NCBI GenBank assembly: GCA_021234155.1
Contig: JAJEKV010000083.1
Coordinates: 4,567,250 to 4,631,249 of the forward strand
Direction of reading: 5' to 3'
Source: Isoetes taiwanensis
Lineage: Eukaryota > Streptophyta > Lycopodiopsida > Isoetales > Isoetaceae
DNA length: 64,000 nucleotides
Shown piece by piece: positions 12,231 through 22,359 of this stretch; within the stretch, counting starts at the first letter, position 1, and each line of letters begins with the position of its first letter. Both the position numbers and the translations under genes were made by a program. A model generated the notes under the pieces. That model did not search any database. It was given only the letters and a program-made list of their open reading frames with translations, and was not told where the DNA came from.

Positions 12231-12720
12231 AACGACGTTGCTTACGTGGGCGCTCACTGACAATACCGTAAGCGGACGATGCCGCCACGCCAAAAACCGC
12301 CGCCACGCCGATATTCCTAGGCGCCGCTTAACGACGCCATGTCGACGTGGCAGACACTTTGGCGCGCACCGCATGTCGCCAGCCACGAAGTCGACCGGGT
12401 CACGCCAGATTTTTAGTCGCCGCTCAACGACGCCATGTCGACGCGGGCGTAACACGGCGGCGCTGCGCCGCATGTCCGCAAGCCACGCAAACGGATGTGC
12501 CACGCCAAATCCACGACGACGCTCAACGACGCCATGTGCACGCGGCACGACATTGACGCTTTGCCGCCTTGGCAGCAGCATTCATGCCACGCAGCCAATC
12601 CGGACACGCCATCCCCGAAAACGCCGCTGAACGACGCCGAACGACGCTTGTCGTCGTTGAACGACGATGTCGTCGATGTTCGACGATGACCCGTCGTTCT
12701 TCGACGTCGCGACGTCGTTG
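12225..12720. repeat. ~99-bp GC-rich minisatellite
   Basis: The word acgacg preceded by a gccgct/gccgtt context starts units at 12,232, 12,331, 12,427, 12,526 and 12,631, spacing 96-105 bp. Units 2-4 continue with catgtcgacgtgg-like and caagccacgcaaacgg-like words. The last unit degenerates into a GACGTC-rich tail immediately before the copia remnant. A T/A homopolymer stretch (12,178-12,213) precedes it. The Arg-rich ORFs crossing it are not genes. Confidence 0.8.
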
Positions 12721-12768
12721 GACGTCGACTATCCCTTGTAGTGGTGGCTAAGGAGATTATAAAATGAA

Positions 12769-13040
12769 TTGAACTGTGAACAAATGGAGCCTACTGACAT
12801 ATGGACAGATGACAAAAAAGTCGCATAGCAATAGTGAAGAATCCTGTGCATCATGACAGGACCAAACACATTGAATTGAGCATGCACTTCATAAGAGATC
12901 TAGCTGAAAAAAGGGTAATACATATGGAGTATGTTGACACGAACAAGCAGGTTGCAGACATCTTTACTAAGGCATTACCAGAAAGTAAATATGTGTGCTT
13001 TAAAGTCGAAGTTAAATGTGTCAAATACATAGACTTATAA
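12769..13040 (+). pseudogene. Ty1/copia RNase H C-terminal remnant (copy 2)
   Basis: Second copy of the fragment at 284-550. The D-S-Q-S-C block of copy 1 is disrupted here around 12,811-12,825, so an uninterrupted frame only begins at 12,834 (M-K-N-P-V-H-H-D-R-T-K-H). It then runs through Q-V-A-D-I-F-T-K-A-L-P and differs at the C-terminus because of single-base indels near 13,005. Same truncation point as copy 1, so truncation preceded duplication. Confidence 0.85.
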
Positions 13041-15880
13041 GTCAAGGAGGAGTGATGAGGATTCAAAGATTATAAGTCATATGAACATTCATGAGAAGCA
13101 AAGGGCGTTGAATGCATGTAAAGAGCAAATGAGCAGATAATGATCTAAGTTGAATCATAAGTTACTGAAGATTGTAAACTATGTTGCATGAAGACTTGAG
13201 CTAATATGTCTGCCTATGAGAAGCAGTGGCAGTAGGCCAGACAACCTTGAACATTATGACATAATCTAGGGTGCAAGGGTTGATTATTGGTTGCTAGTTC
13301 AATGTTGAACATGGACATGCTTGTCGAAGAAGAAAGAAAACCTAATGTTAACATGGTTATGATTGCAAAAGTCGCAAATTAAAATTGAAAATAGGTTTCA
13401 ATGGTTCAAAGGCTTATTTTTATGATACGCATGTGGATATATCAAGACGCCTCATTCTTTGAGTTTATCCCGTGGGATATTTGGTGATGACGTAAGAAGC
13501 CCGATTGGAAAGTTGATCGTACCTTTAACCGCCGGATTGACGATTACAAAGGTATGAACCTGTTGAATAGACGGGGGCAGATGAATCAATGCACAGATCC
13601 GATATGGAAGACTGGATATGCCCAGCAATGGAGCTACAATGATCGGGTCAATGCCGGATGAACAGTAAATTGTGCTACAATGGTTTAAAGGTTTAAAAGC
13701 TAAATGTTTATTGACAATAGAACCATTGTGATTGCATACCATTGATTCAAATAAAATGATGGAAAAAATGTGTATAATCTAGTGGAGATTAGTAGATCAT
13801 ATTGTGGCTCTCCACTAGATTATCATTTGCACTATAGGTGCTCGCTAGGCATCTCAGTTATGCTCTTGAGATAATCATAGCCTTTTCTTAAAATTTAACA
13901 AACTTTAACAAGGTTTGGACCCTTTTATAATAAGAAAATGGAGAATGCAGTTCTTTTTTTTTTTTTTTTTTTTGAAGTCAAGGATCCGTAGATATATTCA
14001 AAGGATAAAACGTTTTCATACATACAGTTGAGCCCAGAGCTGCTACCACTTCTCGTATCCATGGATAGCAGCCCAGACTCTGAGCCTAGTACTCTTTAGC
14101 CTCTCTCAACTTCTTCTCCATAGGATACTACAGGAGAGAAGGAGTAATTTCCTAGACCCTAATGACACAACTAGGGCCAGTTACTGGACAAGAACTACCC
14201 AGCCTCTTCTCCAATACAGATACTATGGGAGCTGAGTTCCTGTCTTTCCACATGCCCCAACTGCATCATTGCTTCAAAAATAGGCCCTCGGATATGGCAA
14301 AGAAACCAGACCTGAGATTACCAGCAGCAAGAAAGGGGGTAGCCAATCGCACTGGTCAGCTGTCAAACTAGAGGCAGGATCCTCTTTATGCTTCCCTGCC
14401 GAAGATAGTGCTGATCCAATCAGCTGCTGCAGCAATACTATAGGGGGTGCCTCATGTTATAAGGCACTCGACCTTCTTCTCACCAACGAACTGAGGGAGC
14501 AAAGACCGCTAGAATCCCCACTCCATGCCCTCGACCCATCTCCGCCATCTAGCCATGCAGCCTTGTTTTCCTGCAAGACCAAGAATTTAACCTTTCTAGG
14601 GTCTCCCGCCCACTAGAAGTCAATGGCTTTTGAGCTGTCCCGTTCCTGCAGACTACCAATTCTCAAGCCACCTCTTGCTGGGAAAGGGGAGCACGGGCCC
14701 TGCCAATTATTAGACAAACAGCCACAAAGTCTTTGAAATATTTGCATGAGAAATGCGTAAGCTTGTCTTCTCGTCAAAGGGTTTGGCTCTTGCAGATACT
14801 AGCACCAGCATAAAGAAAGGGGTTGCAGAATAATAGTACTATAGATGCCAACAACGTCTTCTTCTTAGCTGTCATAGTAGTACAGGGGCCAACATTTGTT
14901 TCCAGTCTAACACCAAGCTAATCTTGAAGATCCCTTCCGAAAATAATTCTAGCTGGGGACTGTACTTGAAGAGTGGTTCCTTCTTCTTATGGCAAAGACA
15001 TACTACGTGGTCATTAATATCTGCTTTCGAATCGCGATCCCTTCTCCCAGCCCGCACCACTAGAAGTTTCCACAAGAACGAAATCAATGACAGAAGAGGA
15101 GCATCACTTTACCTCTGAAGCTAACTTGAGGCACACCTCCCATAGCCGAAACCCTGTGCCAGATGCGAAAACAAGAAGCAGAAATACCAAGTGCATTCAC
15201 CTTGCCAAGAACCTCAAAGCCTCTAAACTGTTGTCAAGGATTAGAAGCTAGAAGAAAATGGAAGGAAGCTTCCCTAGTTTTTGCACGAAAGGGAACGAAA
15301 GGAAGAAGACTTCGACTTGCAAGATTGGTTCTACCAGCCCAGTCTTCGGGAGCACGGATCCCTAACTGCCCTCCAGCATCCGGGGCAGTCCTGATTCACC
15401 AAGGAGATGGGGTCGGCTATAGCCGCCCCCTAGGTTTCTTTCAAGAAAACGGCCGCCATCGCCGGCCCGTTATCGGCCCCTTCTCCCGAAAAATCAGGTA
15501 GTATCAGAATGCAGTTCTAGACTGGTGGAAAAACTGCCAGTTTCTCTAAAGTTTGAACAATCACCACAACATATGAGTGATTCCATTAATCATGAAATCT
15601 TCACAAATCATTAAGAATCAAATTAAGATTCAAAAGGTGGTGTTTTATTGTAAAATTGAAATTTCTTCTGTTAGGTACATGGATTTAAGTAGGAGGGGGT
15701 ATGCTGGACCAATTCTGGTCCATGAACCTGAAATAGTCTCCTGGACAACTCTAGTGCTAAGTGATATCCCCGGGGATAGAAGGCTCTATGCAATAATGTT
15801 GTTGCATTTAATTGAAACAAAAAGCTTGAAGATGTAGTCTTGCATCCTGTTAATTCAAAGATGTAAAAGTTACATCACAA
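13041..15880. other. Long non-coding stretch, copy 2 counterpart of 551-3,396
   Basis: Colinear with copy 1 but dense in small indels, particularly 14,400-15,480. A T-run at about 13,952-13,973 is roughly ten bases longer than in copy 1. No protein domain recognised on either strand. Confidence 0.5.
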
Positions 15881-16362
15881 TGACATGAATGGGTTTGTTG
15901 ATTCACGGGAGGAACTTGCCAGCTTGGACCCAAGCTTTTTGGGCATACAAAGGTGTATTTGTTTTTCTATGTGACCATCGCACCTTTGTTTGGGATGACA
16001 AGTGTGCTTATGACCAAACCATTCTTCACTATTCCATGTGATGATTTTTTGTTGTCAATGGTAAAGATGAAAGAATATAAATACTTTAACTTTTAAACTA
16101 ATGTTCTTGCTGTATGTATGAGAGCATAAAGATGCATAGGTACAATAGTGGTATTGTGTATGTGTGCCAAAAAGTTAATTTATATGACCTTCCCATTGAA
16201 TCATATTTAATTACAGAAAAGCAATCTATTAGTATTAAGCAGCATTGGGCATAATAAATACAAACAAACAATGTAATTTTGCTCCCATGGCCAAGTTGAT
16301 GTTAAAATTGAATGAGCTAAATTTTCAATTGGGCCTTCTCTTGCAATACTTGTCGTGCACAA

Positions 16363-16845
16363 ATGATGAAAGGGGTTTTTAAGAAGTGGTTTACATTAGG
16401 ATGCTTGTTTATTTCCCGATCAAAGTATCACACTTTCATAAACCCTCACAAAGGCTATCAGCACTTAACCAAGGGCAACGGCAGATGCATTGCACATACA
16501 AGGTTCAAGATATTAATAAATATATATGGCAACTTGCAACATTCCAAAGCAGTCAGAGCTGCAAACTTGATAAGAGCAACTCACATGATTATATGGGATA
16601 AGGCCCAAGTGATGTATAAACATGTTTGGGAAGCACTGGATCGAACATTCCATGATCAGATATCATGTGACAGACTATTTAAAAGTTCATTGTTATTCTG
16701 GAAGGAGATTTTTACCAGGTTCTACATGTAGTTACATCAGGGAATCGACCTTGAAATTGTGGATGCTTTCTTGAAGTACTCCTATATATGGGATCATGTT
16801 GAGGAACATAAGCTCACCATAAAATATGCAGGTAATGAACAATAA
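16363..16845 (+). pseudogene. Helitron PIF1-like helicase remnant (copy 2)
   Basis: Almost identical to 3,899-4,357, including the Walker B block with K in place of the catalytic E (I-I-W-D-K-A), the in-frame TAG at 16,729-16,731 and the continuation G-I-D-L-E-I-V-D-A-F. A small rearrangement near 16,417 changes the residues before Y-H-T-F-I-N-P and lets the frame extend upstream to 16,363. Shared lesions show the helicase was already dead before duplication. Confidence 0.8.
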
Positions 16846-17058
16846 TTCCAAAAGCAAATCTTGTTCAAGCATTAACTTGCGGTGTTGACGGAAGTTCCAC
16901 ATACAAATGTTAAAGGCCAAGTAAAAACACACGCCTGGACATTAGCTTGGCACATGTTTGCTAGCATGTTGCCTTTAATCTTTTATTTTGATAATCGATT
17001 TATAAACATTTTAGATTTCTTTCTGACATAGATCATGTAAATTATCAAATATGTTTTT

Positions 17059-17081
17059 AGGAAGGAAGGAAGGAAGGAAGG
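17059..17081. repeat. (GGAA)n microsatellite (copy 2)
   Basis: Same position relative to the following retroposon tail as 4,571-4,593. Confidence 0.85.
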
Positions 17082-17470
17082 TACTTTTATCGTCCACGGA
17101 GACCAATCGGTCTATGGGACCCAATACAAAATGCAAAGAAGCGGATTATCGCCCGGATAAAAACCCCCACCTCAAGGGTTTTCGAGGGAAAACCGGGCAG
17201 CAATCAGCCCGACAAACTGTGGGTTAATCATATAAAATGCGTAAACACCCCAATATATACAAACATGTACCACACCCGTAGTGCCTAGTCACGGGCAGCC
17301 AAAGAGGGGCAAAGGTGACCTCGCAGTCCAATTACCTCGAATGTATGACCCTGTGGCAATGCATCGACGGCGGTGTTTCATCAAGAAATGCAAGGGCACG
17401 TCCTACCGCATTTCTAAGGGGCCGATCCGCCCGGATCTGACTGAACGCTGGGCAACTCTGGAAAGTCCTT
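17082..17470 (-). mobile_element. Retroposon 3' end with microsatellite tail (copy 2)
   Basis: Counterpart of 4,594-4,990. The tail-proximal 60 bp are nearly identical to copy 1, but the internal GC-rich part (17,140-17,430) carries many discordant small indels. Shares its terminal block with the plus-strand copy at 36,720-36,890. Confidence 0.5.
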
Positions 17471-17907
17471 CAATGGTTTATTTTCTAATCAATTTATAAT
17501 TACAATTAATATTGAAGTATATAAAACACCTTCCAATGAACAATCTTTTTAATGGAAGAATCAAAAGACATGTCAATATATAAGGTCAGTTGGATTTTGA
17601 TGCAATTCATGTTTGCATGTCGCACTAGAATTAGTTACATTAAAACCAATTGTGAGACCCTGCTCAAACAATAGCATCGCAATGGTGAGATCTCAAACAA
17701 TAGCACATTGTCATAATGTGATAATTTTGTTGTCGTGTTTAACGTTAAATAGCATTTTCAACAATCATAATAGATACAATTGTATCCCACAACCATGACA
17801 TTCAATTCTTTTCCAATACCAAATTTGGCTATATTTTGTAGTATTTCATAGTTACTTATAAACTTGAGTTGCCTTACACTAGCTTGTAGACTTGGAATCA
17901 CCTTACA

Positions 17908-19035
17908 CTAGCTTGTAAGCTTATGAAATGTAGGTTTGAAAGTAAATCCACCTATAATAATAGTCGTATCTATGCATGTGTGAACTAATTTCCATGAATT
18001 TTGCTTAATGGAGAAGGCATCAATCCAACCACATGTGTAGAAATAAATTTGTTTATCATCCTTGGCAATCACTGGCCTTGAATTCGAAGTGAATCTAGGT
18101 GCACGTCCTATAGATCTTAGAAAGCTCCATTGGGAACTGCCAATATCAAATGTCCAGAGGCCATACTCTAGAGCAACACCCTCCATGACACCAACAAGCA
18201 AGATACTCCCATCGAGTTCACACAGATAAGATTGGTGCTTGATGTTCAGGTTTTGGGGTTCAGGTAACAGAGTGGTCGTTCTTAGTTTCAAATCATAGCT
18301 CAGGAAGGAATAGCTAGCAAGGCTTGAGTTATGAGCATTAAGGATATATAGAATGTTGTGCATAATGAGTCGAGCGAAGGCGTGAAAGGTGGGCAAGGGA
18401 GGAAGTATGTGAAAGGTGGGCAAGGGAGGAAGTCTGTGCCAGGCAAGATCGTCCGAATCGAAGATGTAATGGCCGGGGCCAGTAAAAGTGTGAACGTAAG
18501 CATAGAGAAAGAAACCGGGTTCTGTGTCCTTAGAGAATAGGGAAAAAGCGGCTCGAGGAGCTCTGGGACGAAGATAGAGAGGATGGAAAGGGGGCCAAGG
18601 AAGGTCTAACCATTGGTTTAAAAGAGGGTTGCATACAGCAAGGGCATCCAGGGCATCCTTATACTTCCAGTTCCAGAAACATACCAACCCCCCAGAGGAG
18701 GCCACGGGCTGATAATTGCGCCCGTTATCAGCCCCGCAGACGGGTATTAGGGTTCTACGAAGACGAACCCGCGCCTGTGTTGCAGACTCATACATCCAGC
18801 AGATTTCTTCTCCGGTGCACCTTCTTTCCACCGTTATCAAAACCGACGAAACGGATCTGCTCTCGCAATATTTCAGGTACTCCTCTGATTCCATCAGTTT
18901 TCTCCAACCTTTGCATACTGCCCTAAACTTTGTCACCCTGTAAAACAATGGCACTCTAGGTATTATCTCATATATCAGAAGCTCGTCTTCCAGCTTTCTC
19001 CATATCGCCGGTTTTAACTTGCCGTCTAGCTCCAT
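17908..19035 (-). CDS. F-box protein (F-box/kelch-associated type), 375 aa
   Basis: Single-exon open frame of 375 codons, the longest and only intact host-like gene here. F-box proteins are the substrate-recognition subunits of SCF (SKP1-Cullin-F-box) ubiquitin ligases. Residues 12-50 form the F-box: W-x-x-L-x-x-E-L-x-x-Y-E-I-I-P-R-V-P, then F-R-A-V-C-K-G-W-R-K-L, the usual L-P/L-x-x-V-C-x-x-W pattern with I-P-R-V-P in place of I-L-x-x-L-P. The remainder has the F-box-associated layout: a G-L-V-C-F-W block, V-C-N-P-L-L-N-Q-W-L-D-L-P (the C-N-P-x-x-x-x-W-x-x-L-P motif), and later a C-E-L-D-G-S-I-L-L-V-G strand resembling a degenerate kelch blade. A 27-bp in-frame duplication doubles P-P-L-P-T-F-H near residue 205-220. 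Start choice: this ATG gives the complete F-box. Substrate unknown. Copy 1 of the same gene is frameshifted. Confidence 0.85.
   Translation of the reverse strand: MELDGKLKPAIWRKLEDELLIYEIIPRVPLFYRVTKFRAVCKGWRKLMESEEYLKYCESRSVSSVLITVERRCTGEEICWMYESATQARVRLRRTLIPVCGADNGRNYQPVASSGGLVCFWNWKYKDALDALAVCNPLLNQWLDLPWPPFHPLYLRPRAPRAAFSLFSKDTEPGFFLYAYVHTFTGPGHYIFDSDDLAWHRLPPLPTFHILPPLPTFHAFARLIMHNILYILNAHNSSLASYSFLSYDLKLRTTTLLPEPQNLNIKHQSYLCELDGSILLVGVMEGVALEYGLWTFDIGSSQWSFLRSIGRAPRFTSNSRPVIAKDDKQIYFYTCGWIDAFSIKQNSWKLVHTCIDTTIIIGGFTFKPTFHKLTS
18382..18435. repeat. 27-bp in-frame tandem duplication inside the F-box gene
   Basis: Units begin gtgaaaggtgggcaaggga at 18,382 and 18,409 and encode a doubled nine-residue segment. 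Present also in copy 1 (about 5,896-5,950). Confidence 0.9.
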
Positions 19036-21570
19036 AATCCAAAAAGGCTTTTTGTTCGTCTTCTTAAATAGTTGATGTAGTTAAAAAGGCACCCTTTTTT
19101 AGACGTGACCCAGTGCCCTTTTCGTCTCGTTCCGGATTTGTATTAGGCATAGATAAATGATAGTGTATAACCATAGTTAATTATTCAAGTGATCCTTCAA
19201 TAGTTCAATTGCTTCTTTCTTCAATCCTAATATTGTACTCTAATCCGTTTCTAATGAGCTAGCCAGCTGGGAGTGCTTAATGAAAAAAACCTGGGAATGA
19301 ACAAAACGTTAATGAAACCTTAAGCTATAGATTACACGATATTGCATAGCATTAATGTGTAAAAACTTAAGTCCGCAATTAATAGACAAGAACATATGAT
19401 CAATAGATAAGGGAGCTCATATGAACAATTGGATGACAAGAACTGTACTGTACATGTGGCCGGCACAAGTATATAACAAGAATAACTATGCATGCTTTTG
19501 ATTTGGAGCATTCAGCTGTTCGGGTATTCCTCCACCTATCTGGCATTGGTAAGTTTCAGTAATAATTTGAGTGTTAAGTTTTAATGTTGAAATAGACGTG
19601 AGACTTGCGGTACAACTTGAATTAATTTACAACAATAACCAGATGACAGCTCTCCCTACTGCGTATTTAATTAACATCCTCTTCTGCAGCAACAGCCAGC
19701 TGGATTTCAGTTCAATGCCCAGATTTCATCAAACAATTTTTTATTAGCAGCAATTTATTCATCCAACAATCTTCAGTGTGGTGTGTGGAACCAGTTTCAT
19801 GCCTGTAGATTTAGAGGGCTTCAAATCCTTGGATGCCATCGGAATGAGAAAGAATCATGTTTCTGGCAGACCCTACCTCCCGTTCAATCAAATCTATTCG
19901 TGGTTAAGGTTGGTAAGTTTTCCTCACCGATTTTTCAGCCTCTTGGTGCTAGATATTGCCAGATAAGGTTTTCGTTGGAATATTTACTGGAAGACTTTCG
20001 GTAACAACATTCAGCAACAACAAGATTCTGCAACAACATTCAGCAGCAGAATACTGGAAGCCATGTAAGTGTAGTTTGGCTTGCACTCACTGCAAGGTCT
20101 TGCAGCTCTGGCTCTCCATGTTGTTCGATTTTAAATATATCCAAATAAGACTTTATTGCTAGCCATATAGTTACTGCGATCTCAGTTTGATTCCAAGGCT
20201 GCACTCATTGTGGCCTTTGGTAATGGGCTCAGATCTGTATACAGGCTTAAGATTTATAGAGTAGAGAACTCCATCCTCGCGCAGCTGGAGCAAGCTCCTG
20301 AAATGATTAAATTGACAGGCTGCCATTTAGATTTGTGGGCTTGCTGTCATTTAGATTTGTGTGCTTGCTGAACCCTTTGTGATGTAAGTGGTGCTTCCTC
20401 AATGGGGACGTAATAGAGGCTGAGAAACATATTCAGGCAATTTTTGAACCTCGGTTACTTGTGCTATCATCCTAGCAGATGGGACTAGTTTGGGGGCATC
20501 TTATTTGATTCATATGAGGTTTCGCATAGTATCATGTCCATCTTTGCACTTCTATGGGGACATCTTATTTGATTCATATGAGGTTTTGCATAGTATCATG
20601 TTCGTCTTTGCACTTCTATGTAAATCTCATTTCTGCTCTGCAAAGGTACGCCAGCTAAAGGTCTGATGGGCTTGGGGGGCACATGAAGCTTCGTTTATCT
20701 TATGACTAATGAATCTTTGTGTGAATTGCTATCTGTATGGAAGATGTTGTGATGAAGTTGGTGTCTATGCTATGTGTTGAGTGGGTAGTTTTAAGTATGT
20801 CCACTTTTCATGTTCTTATTTAATCAAGTAGTGTTCTTTAGATGGGAATCCTTGTAATACCATTCTAGAGCCCTCCAGCCATGCAGAGAATGGCACTTCA
20901 TTTTATAGCAATGCAAAAGAACGGCAACACAAAACAATGCCATTCAGACCGAAATGCAAAAAATAATGTAGCCATACAACAGAATGGCTATCATTTTTTA
21001 AAATTTCTAATTTTATATGCATTATTGTATATATAATATTTTGTTCTAATATTTTATGTCCAACATTTTGCCATGCAAATATCATATTGTGTATGTATAA
21101 TGTGTGTTTAATGTATTATCTAACTAACTACGTTTTAAATAAATTTTTGGTTGGTTGGTTTGGAATTAGTATTGTGTGTATAATGTGTGTTTAATGTATT
21201 ATCTAACTAACTATGTTTTAAATAAATTTTTGGTTGGTTGGTTTGGAATTAGTGGTGGTGCACGAGTTGAGAAAAAGTTGGCAACCACCATACCATTGTT
21301 GAATGTAAAATTAAAAATTTTCCTTCTCAAATTTGGCCCTTTTTTGATCAATAGTACGGACGGAGCTCCAACTAGTCCACCCTTTTCCTTGATCCTTAAT
21401 CTTCCCTCCCATACACAGTGGTCTTGTTTCGCTCTGTGGCGACCTAATCTTTTGAAGTGTGCCAAAAAGAACAGAGGTATGACTTAGAAGAACAGAGGTA
21501 TGACTTGGAAGTCTCTGAGATTTGGAAGAACGATTTGAAAGCAAGAGATCACTGAGGCTGATGACCCGAT
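19036..21570. other. F-box flank, tandem duplications and non-coding DNA (copy 2)
   Basis: Colinear with 6,548-9,090. Contains the 64-bp duplication at about 20,497-20,623 and the 85-bp duplication at 21,086-21,253 (second unit 2 bp shorter near its start). No protein domain recognised. Confidence 0.6.
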
Positions 21571-21571
21571 G

Positions 21572-21872
21572 AAGTTCAAACAAATGCAACATTATGGGAT
21601 GCTTGCAGAGAGCAACAATTTAACTTTAATGTTTATAATGAAGTAATGAAATTGTCGCAGGCCACTCTTCTTCTTCCAGCAAGTTCTATAGAGTGTGAGC
21701 ATGGTTTTCAAAGACAGAATTTGATAAAAGATGAAGACAAAGACCATCTATTACTGACTACACTTGAGACCTTGATGTTTTTGTCATTATCAGCAGTTAT
21801 ATAGATGCTGATTATGAATTGATTTTTTCTAATTGGATGGATCAAAAGCAACGCCGTGATTTGCCATTGTAA
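21572..21872 (+). pseudogene. hAT transposase C-terminal dimerisation remnant (copy 2)
   Basis: Counterpart of 9,090-9,390 with the same S-S-I-E-C-E-H-G-F block, the same internal frame change after the T-L-E-T-L-M segment and the same terminal K-Q-R-R. The lesion is shared, so decay preceded the 12.48-kb duplication. Confidence 0.72.
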
Positions 21873-22359
21873 CTTTTTAATATGAATATATGGGGTCATT
21901 GAGTATTATATTCGATAAGGCAAATTCATGATTTGGTTATTGAGTTATTTCATTAATTTGTTGATTTATTGTATTGAATGGCGAATCAAAAGATTTATCA
22001 TGCAAATGAATGGCAACGTTAAAAAACCGTAGCTCAAACCGAAAAGAAAGTTTTGAAAGTGCCTTTCAAAAGAATTGAAGGGCTGCCCTGCAAATTTAAC
22101 CCTTTGGGGCTATATGTCTTTAGAAGACAGTGGAATGTATGGGGCTATATGTCTTTAGGAGACAGGAGGGGGACAAGCCTGCTAAAGTTAGATGCAAATG
22201 GACTACACATGGTTCTTAATTTCAAACACAAAAGTTTTGTGGTGGTAGCTAGGTAGTACTCTTCTATTAGTTATCGCTTGAACACTTGCAACTTTCGGAG
22301 GGAGGATTTTTATGGGAATTTTAGCTTTGGGTGTAGTGGCAACGTGGAGTCCTTTGCAT

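Larger units (their letters stand above)
12480..22359. repeat. Copy 2 of ~12.48-kb tandem duplication
   Basis: Colinear with 1-9,873. Long stretches such as 15,540-17,040 against 3,060-4,560 differ at only a few bases, whereas GC-rich stretches such as 14,400-14,830 and 17,100-17,410 differ by many small indels. After 22,359 the sequence is unrelated to anything in copy 1, so this is the right-hand edge of the duplicated array. Confidence 0.93.

Noticed and set aside
12238-12751. Arg/Ser-rich ORFs of 60-130 codons across the ACGACG region on both strands
   Set aside because: Overlapping frames on both strands are all open because of the GC-rich tandem repeat; no domain and no conservation of frame with 6-272.
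15163-15501. 112-codon plus-strand ORF in copy 2
   Set aside because: The same stretch in copy 1 (2,690-3,010) is broken by many indels and has no recognisable domain; probably chance.
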